Below, piece after piece: positions 28,245-39,541 of a stretch of 64,000 nucleotides of DNA (its first letter is position 1; each line of letters opens with the position of its first letter). The notes under the pieces were generated by a model. The model searched no databases and was not told the origin of the DNA. It saw only the letters and a list, made by a program, of their open reading frames with translations. The position numbers and the translations under genes are program-made. Origin of the DNA: Streptomyces asoensis (lineage in GTDB: Bacteria; Actinomycetota; Actinomycetes; Streptomycetales; Streptomycetaceae); the NCBI RefSeq assembly GCF_016860545.1, contig NZ_BNEB01000005.1, positions 2,604,001 through 2,668,000 of the forward strand. The letters run 5' to 3'.

Positions 28245-30403
28245 ATGCCAGCAAGGCACCACCCGTCATCACCCCCGACGCCTCGCGACAAGAACAGCAA
28301 GAGCGGCAAGAGCGGCAAGGGCCTAGGGAAGGCCGAGGCCGCCGTGGATCCCGAGGCCCCCCGGAGCCCGCAGGCGCCCCGGAGCCGCGAGGGGACCGAG
28401 AGTTGCGGCGGCACCGCCGTGGGGCGCATACCCGTCCTCGACGTCCGTCCCCTGGTCCAGCAGGGGCGCCGGCCCGCCAAGGCGGTGACCGGTGAGACGT
28501 TCGAGGTCTCGGCCACCGTGTTCCGGGAAGGGCACGACGCGGTCGCCGCCAACGTCGTCCTGCGGGATCCTGAGGGCAGACCCGGCCCGTGGACGCCGAT
28601 GCGCGAGCTCGCCCCGGGCACCGACCGCTGGGGCGCGGACGTCACCCCGGACGCGCCGGGCCACTGGACGTACACCGTGGAGGCGTGGAGCGATCCGGTC
28701 GGCACCTGGCGCCACCACGCGGAGATCAAGATTCCCGCGGGCATGGACACGGAACTGGTCCTGGAGGAGGGCGCCCGGCTGTACGAACGGGCGGTCGGCG
28801 GGGTCCCGGAGAAAGCGGGCCGGACCGTGCTGCGGACGGCGGCCGACGCGCTGCGCGACGAGTCCCGTCCGGCCGTCTCCCGGCTGGCGGCGGCGCTGAC
28901 GCCGCAGGTGGACGCGGTGCTGGCCCGGTATCCGCTGCGGGAGCTGGTCACCGCGTCGCAGGCGTTGCCGCTGCTGGTGGAGCGGGAGCGGGCGCTGTAC
29001 GGCTCGTGGTACGAGTTCTTCCCCCGTTCGGAGGGGACGGCGCAGACTCCGCACGGGACGTTCCGGACGGCCGCGCGGCGGTTGCCGGCCATCGCCGCGA
29101 TGGGTTTCGACGTCGTGTACCTGCCGCCGATCCATCCGATCGGGACGACGTTCCGCAAGGGCCGCAACAACACCCTCGACGCCGGGCCCGACGACGTCGG
29201 GGTGCCGTGGGCCATCGGCTCGCCGGAGGGCGGCCACGACGCCGTCCACCCCGATCTGGGCACCCTGGAGGACTTCACCTGGTTCGTCGGGCAGGCCCGC
29301 GACCTCGGCCTGGAGATCGCCCTCGACTTCGCGCTCCAGTGCTCCCCCGACCACCCCTGGGTCCACAAGCACCCCGAGTGGTTCCACCACCGCCCCGACG
29401 GCACCATCGCGCACGCCGAGAACCCGCCGAAGAAGTACCAGGACATCTACCCCGTCGCCTTCGACGCCGACCTCGACGGCCTGATCGGCGAGACCGTCCG
29501 CGTCCTGCGCCACTGGATGGGCCACGGGGTGCGCATCTTCCGCGTGGACAACCCCCACACCAAACCGGTCGTCTTCTGGGAACGCGTCATCACCGAGGTC
29601 AACCGCACCGACCCCGACGTGATCTTCCTCGCCGAGGCCTTCACCCGCCCCGCGATGATGCACACCCTGGGCCAGATCGGCTTCCAGCAGTCCTACACCT
29701 ACTTCACCTGGCGCAACACCAAGGAAGAACTGACGCAGTACCTCACCGAACTGTCGGGGGAGGCCGCCTCCTACATGCGGCCCAACCTCTTCGCCAACAC
29801 CCCCGACATCCTGCACGCCTACCTCCAGCACGGCGGCCGCCCCGCCTTCGAGATCCGCGCCGTCCTGGCCGCGACCCTCTCCCCCACCTGGGGCCTGTAC
29901 AGCGGCTACGAACTGTGCGAGAACACCCCCCTGCGCGAGGGCTCCGAGGAATACCTCGACTCCGAGAAGTACCAGCTCAAACCCCGCGACTGGGACGCCG
30001 CCGAACGCGAGGGCACCACCATCGCCCCCCTCGTCACCCGCCTCAACGCCGTCCGCCGCGCCAACCCCGCCCTGCACCGACTGCGCAACCTGCACTTCCA
30101 TCCCACCGACAAGGAAGCGGTGATCGCCTACTCGAAGAGGATCGCGGACAGAAGCGGTTCGAACACGGTTCTGGTGGTCGTCAACCTCGACCCCCACCAC
30201 ACCCAGGAGGCGACGGTGTCGTTGGACATGCCGCAACTCGGCCTGGACTGGCACGAGTCGGTGCCGGTGCGCGACGAGCTCACCGGCGAGACCTACCACT
30301 GGGGCAGGGCCAACTACGTGCGCCTCGAACCGGGCACCCGGCCCGCGCACGTCCTCACCGTCCTGCGACCGTCCAACCCGCAGATCGGAGGGTCACCCAC
30401 AAC

Positions 30404-30407
<4 letters not shown>
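28245..30407 (+). CDS. glgE: maltosyltransferase GlgE (GH13_3)
   Basis: Transfers maltosyl units from alpha-maltose-1-phosphate to the ends of alpha-1,4-glucans; cytosolic. It has 720 residues from the ATG at 28245 (AGGAG at 28235-28239). The catalytic signature [14 protein letters not shown] places the nucleophile Asp at residue 434 and the acid Glu at 463 ([10 protein letters not shown]). The known S. coelicolor enzyme uses Asp394 and Glu423, so both residues are shifted by exactly 40: this protein carries a 40-residue N-terminal extension, basic and low-complexity ([17 protein letters not shown]). Domain order is N-terminal beta domain (about 60-170), helical insert, GH13 barrel, C-terminal beta domain. 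It is the first gene of an operon and overlaps treS by ATGA. It is also known as pep1. Confidence 0.95.
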
Positions 30408-32128
<1,721 letters not shown>

Positions 32129-32220
32129 AACTCCGGGCGGGGCGGTTTCCCCCGCCCCGCCCGGGGCACGCAACAGTAACGCCCCGCCCCCGACCCCCCG
32201 GGGAAAGGAATGTGACACCC

Positions 32221-33600
32221 ATGGCGGCAACTGTCACAGTCTCCGGCCGGACGGACCCCGGCCTCCTGATATCGCTGGACCCCCTGCTGCGCGAGTGGCT
32301 GCCGCGGCAGCGCTGGTTCGCCGGCAAAGGGCGCCCCATCAGCGGGTTCTCGCTGGTGGCGGCCACCGAACTGCTGCCCGTCGGCACCCGCCCCGGGCTG
32401 TACCACCTGCTGGTGCGCGCCCGGCAGCAGGCCGGGCCGGGCGACTGCTACCAGCTCCTGATCGGCGTCCGCACGGCCCTCCCGCCCCGGCTGGCACCCG
32501 CCCTGATCGGGCATGTGACCCAGGGGCCGCTGGCCGGGCGGACCGTCTTCGACGCCCTGTACGACAGCCGGCCCGCCGAAGTGCTCCTGGAGGCCCTGCG
32601 CACCGGGGCCCGGATCGGCGGGCTGCGCTGCGAGCGGGACCCCGGGCAGGAGATCCGGTCGGGACTGGTCCCGCGCCGGCTGACGGGCGAGCAGTCGAAC
32701 TCGTCCGTCATCTATGGAGATACGTTCATTCTCAAGCTGCTGCGGCGGGTCGTGCCCGGCGTCAACCCGGATCTGGAGCTGCCGCTGGCGCTCGCCCGCG
32801 AGGGCTGCGCCCGGGTGCCCGCGCCGACCGCGTGGATGTACGGGGACCCCGGTGAGGGCGAGACCGAGCCCTATGTCCTGGCCGTGCTCCAGCCCTATGT
32901 GCAGGGCGCGGCGGACGGCTGGGAGCTGGCCCTGCGGGAGATGGCCAAGGGCGAGGACTTCGCCGCCGAGGCACGCGCGCTGGGGCGGGCCACCGCCGAG
33001 GTGCACGGGGCATTGGCCCGGGCCCTGCCCACGGCGACCCTGGGCCAGGCGCAGATACGGCCGATGGTGCACGGCATGACCGAGCGGCTCGACGCGGCCG
33101 CGCAGGCGGTACCCGCGCTGCGCCCCTACGCGCCGGCCCTGCGCACGGCCTTCACCGCCCTGGCCGACCTGGCGGCGGAGGGGCACACCTGGACCGCCCA
33201 GCGGATCCACGGCGACCTGCACCTGGGGCAGTGCCTGCGGTCGGCCTCCGGGCAGTGGTCGCTGATCGACTTCGAGGGGGAGCCGGCCCGGCCGCTGGCC
33301 GAGCGGCGGATGCCGCAGCCGGCCGTACGGGACGTGGCCGGCATGCTGCGGTCCTTCGACTACGCCGCCCACTCGGCCGACCCCGCCTCCCCGGCCTGGG
33401 CACGGACCTGCCGGGCGGCCTACTGTTCCGGGTACGCCGAGGTGGCCGGCGCCGATCCGCGCACCGACCCCGTGCTGTTGCGGGCCCACGAGACGGACAA
33501 GGCGGTCTACGAGGTCGTCTACGAGGCCCGGCACCGGCCCGACTGGCTGCCCGTGCCCCTGTCCGCGATACACCGTCTCGCCGCCCCCGACCTGCCTTGA
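32221..33600 (+). CDS. pep2: maltokinase (Pep2/Mak)
   Basis: ATP-dependent kinase making maltose-1-phosphate, the donor for GlgE. It has 459 residues from the ATG at 32221 behind AAAGGA. The N-terminal cap begins [20 protein letters not shown], the usual maltokinase opening. The aminoglycoside-phosphotransferase-like C-lobe has [10 protein letters not shown] with the catalytic Asp (near residue 329) and SLIDFEGEP with the metal-binding Asp. It sits between treS and glgB, completing the TreS-Pep2-GlgE-GlgB route from trehalose to branched glucan. The gap of 92 bp to treS holds no clear terminator, so one transcript is likely. Confidence 0.95.
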   Translation: MAATVTVSGRTDPGLLISLDPLLREWLPRQRWFAGKGRPISGFSLVAATELLPVGTRPGLYHLLVRARQQAGPGDCYQLLIGVRTALPPRLAPALIGHVTQGPLAGRTVFDALYDSRPAEVLLEALRTGARIGGLRCERDPGQEIRSGLVPRRLTGEQSNSSVIYGDTFILKLLRRVVPGVNPDLELPLALAREGCARVPAPTAWMYGDPGEGETEPYVLAVLQPYVQGAADGWELALREMAKGEDFAAEARALGRATAEVHGALARALPTATLGQAQIRPMVHGMTERLDAAAQAVPALRPYAPALRTAFTALADLAAEGHTWTAQRIHGDLHLGQCLRSASGQWSLIDFEGEPARPLAERRMPQPAVRDVAGMLRSFDYAAHSADPASPAWARTCRAAYCSGYAEVAGADPRTDPVLLRAHETDKAVYEVVYEARHRPDWLPVPLSAIHRLAAPDLP

Positions 33601-33613
33601 GGAGGCTCCGCAC

Positions 33614-36103
33614 GTGACGTCCGGCAAGAAGAAGGCCACCGCGAAGAAGAAGGACGCCGCGAAGAAGGCGGCGACCCGGAAGGCCGCGGCCCAGCAGGCG
33701 GCCGACGGCAGGACGACGGGCGGGAAGGCGAAGGCGGCGGGCGGAAAGGCGAAGGCCGGGAAGCCGAAGGCCGGGAAGCCGGCGAGGGAGACGGCGGTGG
33801 CCGCGGCCGCCACGGACCGAGCGGCCGCGCAGCGCACCGCCGAGGAGCCGGAAGGGCACCCCATGGACACCACCGGAACCCCGCCCACGGACCCCGCCGG
33901 CACCCCCCGGGCGGCGGTCGACCCGGCCGCGGGGGCCGCCGACCGGGAGCGTCTGCTGCACGGGACCCATCACGACCCGCACTCCGTGCTGGGCGCGCAT
34001 CCGGTGCCCGGAGGGGTCGTCTTCCGGGCGCTGCGCCCGTACGCGCGGTCCGTGACGGTGCTGGCCGGGGACCTGCGCGCCGACCTGCACGACGACGGCG
34101 ACGGCTTCTTCTCCGCCCTGCTGCCCCTGACGGAGGTCCCGGCCCACCGGTTCGTGGTGACCTACGAGGACGCGACCGTGGAGACGGAGGACGCCTACCG
34201 CTTCCTGCCCACCCTGGGCGACCTGGACCTGCACCTGATCGGCGAGGGCCGGCACGAGCAGCTGTGGACGGTGCTGGGCGCGCATCCGGTGACCCACGAG
34301 GGCGTGAGCGGCACCTCGTTCTCCGTCTGGGCGCCGAACGCGCGCGGAGTGCGGGTGGTCGGCGGCTTCAACTTCTGGGACGGCACGGCGTACCCGATGC
34401 GGTCGCTCGGCTCGTCCGGGGTGTGGGAGCTGTTCGTGCCCGGGGTCGGGGAGGGCGAGCTGTACAAGTTCGACATCACCCGCCCCGACGGTTCGCACAC
34501 CCTGCGCGCGGACCCGCTGGCCAGGCGTACGGAGGTCCCGCCGGCGACCTCGTCGATCGTGCACGCCTCGCACCACGAGTGGGACGACGGGGAGTGGCTG
34601 GCCCGGCGGGCCGAGATACCCGTCCACGAGGCGCCGTTCTCCGTCTACGAGGTCCACCTCGCTTCCTGGCGACCGGGGTTGACGTACCGTCAGCTGGCGG
34701 AGCAGCTGCCCGCCTACGTCGGCGACCTGGGCTTCACCCATGTGGAGCTGATGCCGGTCGCCGAGCACCCCTTCGGCGGCTCGTGGGGCTACCAGGTCAC
34801 CGGTTTCTACGCGCCGACCGCCCGGCTCGGCACGCCCGACGACTTCAAGTTCCTGGTGGACGCGCTGCACCGGGCCGGCATCGGCGTCCTGATGGACTGG
34901 GTGCCGGCGCACTTCCCGCGCGACGAGTGGGCGCTCGCCGAGTTCGACGGGCGTCCGCTGTACGAGCACGAGGACCCGCTGCGCGCCGCCCATCCCGACT
35001 GGGGGACGCTGGAGTTCGACTTCGGGCGGCGCGAGGTGCGCAACTTCCTGGTGGCCAACGCGACGTACTGGTGCGAGGAGTTCCACATCGACGGGCTGCG
35101 GGTGGACGCCGTCGCCTCGATGCTCTACCTCGACTACTCGCGCGAGCCCGGCCAGTGGACCCCGAACGAGCACGGGGGCCGGGAGAACCTGGACGCGGTG
35201 GCGTTCCTCCAGGAGATGAACGCGACGGTCTACCGCCGCAACCCCGGGGTCGTCACCGTCGCGGAGGAGTCCACGGCCTGGGACGGGGTCACGCGGGCCA
35301 CGCACCACGCGGGTCCGAGCGGCTTCGGCGGGCTCGGGTTCGGGCTGAAGTGGAACATGGGCTGGATGCACGACTCGCTGGAGTACATGAGCCACGAGCC
35401 GGTGCACCGCAGGTACCACCACCACGAGATGACCTTCTCGATGGTGTACGCGTACAGCGAGAACTACGTGCTGCCCATCTCGCACGACGAGGTGGTGCAC
35501 GGGAAGCGTTCGCTGGTGTCGAAGATGCCCGGTGACTGGTGGCAGCAGCGGGCCGGGCTGCGGGCGTACCTGGCGTACATGTGGGCCCATCCGGGCAAGC
35601 AGCTCCTCTTCATGGGCCAGGAGTTCGCCCAGGGCGCCGAGTGGTCCGAGGCGCACGGCCCCGACTGGTGGCTGCTGGATCCGGCGTACGGCGCCGAGGC
35701 GGACCACCGGGGGGTGCGGGACCTGGTCCGCGACCTCAACACGGTCTACCGGGCGGCTCCGGCGCTGTGGCAGCGGGACACCGACCCCGCCGGATTCCAG
35801 TGGGTGGTGGGGGACGCGGCCGAGGACAACGTCTTCGCCTTCCTGCGCTACGACGCCGACGGCGCCCCGCTGCTGTGCGTCTCCAACCTCTCCCCCGTCG
35901 TCCGCCACGACTACCGCCTGGGCATACCCGACGACGTCCCCGCCTGGCACGAGGTCCTCAACACCGACGCCGAGCGGTACGGCGGCAGCGGTGTGGCCCA
36001 CGCCGACCCGGTGAAGCCGGAGCCGCAGGGCCTGCACGGCCGGCCGGCGAGCGTCCGGCTGACGCTGCCCCCGCTGGCCACGGTCTGGCTCCGTCCGGCC
36101 TGA
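33614..36103 (+). CDS. glgB: 1,4-alpha-glucan branching enzyme GlgB with histone-like N-terminal tail
   Basis: Introduces alpha-1,6 branches into the glucan made by GlgE. It has 829 residues from the GTG at 33614, which has GAGGAGG about 8 nt upstream. The first ~60 residues are a Lys/Ala-rich tail ([20 protein letters not shown]), like histone H1 or HU-S tails, then an Ala/Thr linker. A second start, Met84 at 33863, has GGAAGG before it and would give a usual-length enzyme of 746 residues. The body has the GlgB N-domain ([15 protein letters not shown]), CBM48, and GH13 regions [27 protein letters not shown] (nucleophile Asp near 497), AEESTAW (acid Glu near 550) and [11 protein letters not shown]. 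It is the last gene of the operon; a hairpin follows at once. Confidence 0.95.
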   Translation: MTSGKKKATAKKKDAAKKAATRKAAAQQAADGRTTGGKAKAAGGKAKAGKPKAGKPARETAVAAAATDRAAAQRTAEEPEGHPMDTTGTPPTDPAGTPRAAVDPAAGAADRERLLHGTHHDPHSVLGAHPVPGGVVFRALRPYARSVTVLAGDLRADLHDDGDGFFSALLPLTEVPAHRFVVTYEDATVETEDAYRFLPTLGDLDLHLIGEGRHEQLWTVLGAHPVTHEGVSGTSFSVWAPNARGVRVVGGFNFWDGTAYPMRSLGSSGVWELFVPGVGEGELYKFDITRPDGSHTLRADPLARRTEVPPATSSIVHASHHEWDDGEWLARRAEIPVHEAPFSVYEVHLASWRPGLTYRQLAEQLPAYVGDLGFTHVELMPVAEHPFGGSWGYQVTGFYAPTARLGTPDDFKFLVDALHRAGIGVLMDWVPAHFPRDEWALAEFDGRPLYEHEDPLRAAHPDWGTLEFDFGRREVRNFLVANATYWCEEFHIDGLRVDAVASMLYLDYSREPGQWTPNEHGGRENLDAVAFLQEMNATVYRRNPGVVTVAEESTAWDGVTRATHHAGPSGFGGLGFGLKWNMGWMHDSLEYMSHEPVHRRYHHHEMTFSMVYAYSENYVLPISHDEVVHGKRSLVSKMPGDWWQQRAGLRAYLAYMWAHPGKQLLFMGQEFAQGAEWSEAHGPDWWLLDPAYGAEADHRGVRDLVRDLNTVYRAAPALWQRDTDPAGFQWVVGDAAEDNVFAFLRYDADGAPLLCVSNLSPVVRHDYRLGIPDDVPAWHEVLNTDAERYGGSGVAHADPVKPEPQGLHGRPASVRLTLPPLATVWLRPA

Positions 36104-36123
36104 GCCCCGCGGGACCGCGGGGC
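36104..36123 (+). terminator. hairpin after glgB
   Basis: A perfect 9-bp GC stem with a 2-base gap at the apex begins directly after the glgB stop codon. It lies between converging genes and could act in both directions. Confidence 0.5.
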
Positions 36124-36162
36124 CGGCGCCATGCCCGCCCCGCGGACTTCCGCCGGCTTCCC

Positions 36163-38439
36163 TCAGGCCTCTTCCAGGGCCGCGGCCAGTGCCTTCGGCA
36201 GGGGCCTGCTGTGCAGCACCGCCAGCCGCTGGGTCGCCCGGGTCAGCGCCACGTACAGGTCGCTGGTGCCGTACCGGGCGGGTTCCACCACCAGCACCGA
36301 GTCGAACTCCAGGCCCTTGGACTGGCGCGGGTCGAGCAGGACGACGTTGCGGGTCAGGTCCGGCTCGGCGCCCGCGGTGACCCCGTCCAGCCGGGCCGCC
36401 AGCCTGCGGTGCAGGTCGCGCGGGGCGATGACGGCGAGCCGGCCCTCGGCGGGGGTCAGCTCCGCGACGGCCTCGGCGACCGCCGCGGGCAGGTCGCCGG
36501 TGGCGCGGGCCCAGGGCCGCACCCCCGTCGACCGCACCGAGCTCGGCGGCTCGAAACCGGGGTGCTCCGCGCGGACCACCGCGGCGGCCACGTCCATGAT
36601 CTCGGCCGGGGTGCGGTAGTTGACGCCCAGCCGGGTGTGCTCCCAGCGGTCCTCGACGTACGGCCGCAGGATCGCGTCCCAGGAGCCGACGCCGGCCGCC
36701 TCTGCCGTCTGCGCCGGGTCGCCGACCAGGGTCATCGAGCGGGTCGGGCTGCGCCGCATGAGCAGCCGCCACGCCATCGGCGACAGCTCCTGCGCCTCGT
36801 CGACGATGATGTGCCCGAACGCCCAGGTGCGGTCGGCGGCCGCGCGTTCGGCGGCGCTGCGGTGGTCGTCCTCCTCGTGGCGTTCGGCGAAGCGTTCGGC
36901 GTCGATGATGTCGTGCGCGGACAGGACCTCGGAGTCCTCCTCGTCCTTGTCGTCGAACTCGTAGGTGCGTGAGGCGTAGGAGACGTCCAGCACGCCCTGC
37001 GCGTAGGCGACCTGCGTCTCGCGCTCGCGCTCCGCGCGGGCCCGCGCCACCCGGTCGTCCTCGCCGAGCAGCTCGGCCGCCTCGTCGAGCAGCGGGACGT
37101 CCGCCACCGTCCACGCGCGGGTCACCGGCCGGCGGACGGCGGCCGCGTCGTCGTCGGAGACGTAGCCCACGGGGTCGGCGAGGAAGTCGGCGACCAGGCG
37201 CTGCGGGGTCAGCCGGGGCCACAGCTGGTCGATGGCGGCCCAGACCTCGGGGTTCTCGGCGAGTTCGTCGCGGATCTGGGTGATGTCACTCGGGTCGAGG
37301 AGGTTGGAACCGTCGTAGGGGTCGGTGCCGATGCGTTCGGCGACCATGTCGGTGAGCGTGTTGAGGATGTGCCCCTCGAAGATCTCGCGGGCCGCGTTGT
37401 GCGGCAGCCGGGCGGCGCGGGTGCGCTCGCGGGCCATGTTCACCAGGCCGTCGTCCAGCATCAGGATCTCGCGGTCGTGGGCGATCGCGATCACCGGATC
37501 GGGCAGCGCCTGCCAGTCGCGTACGACCTCCGCGAGGACGTCCGCCATGTCGGCGCGGCCCTTCACGGCAGCCGCCGCACGGGTGTCGGTGGCCGTCGCC
37601 TTCACGCCGGGGAAGAGTTCACCGACCGTGGCCAGCAGCACGCCGGTCTCGCCCAGCGCGGGCAGCACCTCGCCGATGTAGCCGAGGAAGGCGGGGTTGG
37701 GGCCGACGATCAGCACGGCCCGCTTGGCCAGGAGTTCGCGGTGTTCGTAGAGCAGGTAGGCGGCGCGGTGCAGGGCGACGGCCGTCTTGCCGGTGCCGGG
37801 GCCGCCCTCGACCACGAGGACCCCGCGGTGGGGAGCCCGGATGATCTCGTCCTGCTCGGCCTGGATGGTCTGCACGATGTCGTTCATCCGGCCGGTGCGC
37901 GCGGAGTCGAGCGCCGCGAGCAGGACGGCGTCGCCGGTCGGGTCCTCGTGGCCGGTGCGGGTGGTGTCGCCGATGTCGAGGATCTCGTCGTGCAGTGCGG
38001 TGACGGTGCGGCCCTCGGTGGTGAGGTGCCGGCGCCGGCGCAGGCCCATCGGGGTGTGGCCGGTAGCCAGGTAGAAGGGGCGGGCGACGTCGGCGCGCCA
38101 GTCGACGAGGACGGGGGTGCGTTCGGCGTCGTCGGCGCGCAGACCGATGCGGCCGATGTGGTGGCGGGTGCCGGAGGTGAGGTCGATGCGGCCGAAGCAG
38201 AGGGACCCGTCGACCGCGTTCAGCGCGGCGAGCAGCCCGGACCGTTCGGCGACCAGGATGTCGCGCTCCAGCCGGGCCTGCATGGGCGTGTTGCCCTGGG
38301 CGAGCGCGTCCGTGACGGCGCCCTCGGTGTCGCCGCGCAGGGCGTCCACGCGTGCGTACAGGCCGTCGATGAATTCCTGTTCGCTGCGCAATTCACTGTC
38401 AGGAAAGTCGGCGTTTGACAATTCCACTCCTGCCCGCAT
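36163..38439 (-). CDS. HelD/HelR-type UvrD-like helicase, RNA polymerase-associated
   Basis: Superfamily 1 helicase-like protein of up to 758 residues. Motifs present: Walker A GGPGTGKTAVALHRAAY (near 212), Walker B IIVDEAQELSP, motif III LVGDPAQTAE, motif IV LGVNYRTPAEI and motif VI LYVALTRATQRL. The coiled N-terminus (ELRSEQEFIDGLYARVDAL) and the segment LTSGTRHHIGRIGLRADD fit the HelD group, which binds RNA polymerase, recycles it, and in actinobacterial HelR displaces rifamycins. The ATG at 38439 has no Shine-Dalgarno; TTG 38421, preceded by GCAGGAG, may be the real start. No rifamycin-associated element was seen upstream, but an A/T-rich inverted repeat lies at 38464-38487. The helicase family is sure; a resistance role is inference. 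Confidence 0.88.
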   Translation of the reverse strand: MRAGVELSNADFPDSELRSEQEFIDGLYARVDALRGDTEGAVTDALAQGNTPMQARLERDILVAERSGLLAALNAVDGSLCFGRIDLTSGTRHHIGRIGLRADDAERTPVLVDWRADVARPFYLATGHTPMGLRRRRHLTTEGRTVTALHDEILDIGDTTRTGHEDPTGDAVLLAALDSARTGRMNDIVQTIQAEQDEIIRAPHRGVLVVEGGPGTGKTAVALHRAAYLLYEHRELLAKRAVLIVGPNPAFLGYIGEVLPALGETGVLLATVGELFPGVKATATDTRAAAAVKGRADMADVLAEVVRDWQALPDPVIAIAHDREILMLDDGLVNMARERTRAARLPHNAAREIFEGHILNTLTDMVAERIGTDPYDGSNLLDPSDITQIRDELAENPEVWAAIDQLWPRLTPQRLVADFLADPVGYVSDDDAAAVRRPVTRAWTVADVPLLDEAAELLGEDDRVARARAERERETQVAYAQGVLDVSYASRTYEFDDKDEEDSEVLSAHDIIDAERFAERHEEDDHRSAAERAAADRTWAFGHIIVDEAQELSPMAWRLLMRRSPTRSMTLVGDPAQTAEAAGVGSWDAILRPYVEDRWEHTRLGVNYRTPAEIMDVAAAVVRAEHPGFEPPSSVRSTGVRPWARATGDLPAAVAEAVAELTPAEGRLAVIAPRDLHRRLAARLDGVTAGAEPDLTRNVVLLDPRQSKGLEFDSVLVVEPARYGTSDLYVALTRATQRLAVLHSRPLPKALAAALEEA

Positions 38440-38463
38440 ATACTGTGGTCACTGAACTTCTTT

Positions 38464-38487
38464 GCGACTTAATTCAATTAAAGTCGC
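38464..38487. promoter_or_regulatory. A/T-rich inverted repeat upstream of helD-like gene
   Basis: GCGACTTAATT and AATTAAAGTCGC form an inverted repeat with a one-base bulge, in a stretch (about 38440-38510) far richer in A/T than the window. Its position 25-50 bp upstream of the start fits an operator of the helD-like gene. Confidence 0.45.
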
Positions 38488-38509
38488 GAACCATCGAATA
38501 TACGCAGAG

Positions 38510-38541
38510 AAATCCCCCGGGCGCAATTGCCCGGGGGATTT
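38510..38541. terminator. strong hairpin terminator between trx and helD-like gene
   Basis: Perfect 13-bp stem (38510-38522 and 38529-38541) whose arms end in AAA/TTT, giving U-tailed hairpins in both directions. It is 41 bp past the thioredoxin stop on the leftward strand. Confidence 0.8.
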
Positions 38542-38582
38542 CTTCGTTCCGGCGCAGGTCCGGACGGCCCGGTCCGGACGGC

Positions 38583-38930
38583 TCAGCCGACCCCTCCGGG
38601 CAGGACGTCCTCCAGTTCCGCCAGGAGCCGGCGCGCGGGCCGGGCACCGACCATCGACTTCACCGGCTCACCGCCGCGGAACACCATGAACGTCGGCATG
38701 GACAGCACCTGGTACGCGAGGGTGGTCTCCGGATTGGTGTCCACGTCCAGCTGCACCACCTTCAGCCGCTCGCCCTCCTGCGCGGCGAGCGCGGTGAGCA
38801 CCGGGCCCATCTGCCGGCACGGCGGGCACCAGTCGGCGGTGAACTCCACCAGCACCGGCAGGTCCGCCCCGAGCACCTCCCTCGCGAAGTCCGCGTCCGT
38901 CACCTCGGCCACCCCGTCCGCCTTGATCAC
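38583..38930 (-). CDS. thioredoxin
   Basis: Small dithiol oxidoreductase, 115 residues, without signal peptide, so cytosolic. The redox site reads TADWCPPCRQMGP, with Cys at 35 and 38; the usual Gly between the cysteines is Pro. The cis-Pro loop MPTFMVFRGGEPV and the C-terminal helix are complete. The GTG at 38930 overlaps the stop of the MerR gene (GTGA) and has GGGAGG upstream, so it is co-translated with its regulator. A strong terminator follows. With the MerR partner it forms a two-gene, probably redox- or electrophile-responsive operon. Confidence 0.93.
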   Translation of the reverse strand: MIKADGVAEVTDADFAREVLGADLPVLVEFTADWCPPCRQMGPVLTALAAQEGERLKVVQLDVDTNPETTLAYQVLSMPTFMVFRGGEPVKSMVGARPARRLLAELEDVLPGGVG

Positions 38931-39355
38931 CGTTCCTGCCCTCCCAGCTCGCACTCGGGCTCCGGACCCCCCGGAACCCGCGCCTCGGCGGCCAACTCGT
39001 CCCGCGCCAGCTCGGCCCGGACCAGCTGCCCGGCGACCGTCTCCCGCACCGCCTGCAACTCACCTATGAGCGCGTCGAGTTCGTCCAGCTTGCGCCGGTA
39101 GACCGCGAGCGAGGCCGGACACGAGTCACCGGCCGGATGCCCGGCCCGCAGACACTCCACGAAGGGCCGGGTCTCCTCCAGGTCGAACCCGAAGTGCTGG
39201 AGGGTCCTGATCTGCCGCACCAGCCGCAGATCGCCCTCGTCGTACGTCCGGTACCCGTTGTCGCCGCGCCGCGCGGGCAGCAGCCCGCGCGACTCGTAGT
39301 ACCGCAGCGTCCGGGTGGTGGTCTCGGCCCGTGCGGCCAGCTCGCCGATGCGCAT
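38927..39355 (-). CDS. MerR-family transcriptional regulator
   Basis: DNA-binding regulator of 142 residues from the ATG at 39355. The winged helix is typical: MRIGELAARAETTTRTLRYY then ESRGLLPARRGDNGYRTYDE. The dimerisation helix is followed by VECLRAGHPAGDSCPASL, with two Cys and one His that could sense metal, thiol stress or an electrophile. Eight bases separate the start from a TACGTT element, so the message is probably leaderless. The promoter has the unusually long 19-bp spacer and central palindrome expected for MerR control, so the protein should regulate its own operon with thioredoxin. The inducer is unknown. Confidence 0.92.
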   Translation of the reverse strand: MRIGELAARAETTTRTLRYYESRGLLPARRGDNGYRTYDEGDLRLVRQIRTLQHFGFDLEETRPFVECLRAGHPAGDSCPASLAVYRRKLDELDALIGELQAVRETVAGQLVRAELARDELAAEARVPGGPEPECELGGQER

Positions 39356-39362
39356 GCCCACG

Positions 39363-39393
39363 AACGTAAGCCTTGACGCCGACGTCAAGGCAA
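39363..39393 (-). promoter_or_regulatory. MerR-type promoter and operator of the merR-trx operon
   Basis: On the minus strand, TTGCCT (39393-39388) and TACGTT (39368-39363) are 19 bp apart, the over-long spacing that MerR proteins correct by twisting DNA. The near-perfect palindrome CCTTGACGCCGACGTCAAGG (39371-39390, plus strand) lies within it. The start site would fall at or next to the ATG at 39355. Confidence 0.75.
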
Positions 39394-39467
39394 GGGCCCG
39401 GAACACGGGACCGGGCGGCCGGGCCACGGGGAGGGCTCGGCCGCCCGGAGACGGTGGGGCTGGGCCC

Positions 39468-39504
39468 GGGTGTCCGGCCCCGGTTCAGGCGGGGCCGGAC
39501 ACCC
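39468..39504 (-). terminator. terminator hairpin after dicarboxylate symporter gene
   Basis: Perfect 15-bp stem with loop GTTCAGG lies 37 bp past the stop codon of the leftward symporter gene. No U tract. Confidence 0.7.
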
Positions 39505-39541
39505 GGAGTGGAAGGGCGCGCCGCACAGGGGCGCGCGGACC

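Noticed and set aside
33152-37222. A 1356-residue minus-strand frame across glgB
   Set aside because: Antisense shadow of pep2, glgB and part of the helicase gene, low-complexity and without domains.
38440-38580. Rifamycin-associated element upstream of the HelD-like gene
   Set aside because: I looked for a GGGGCTTGC/GCAAG-type inverted repeat by eye and found none; the repeat present is different.
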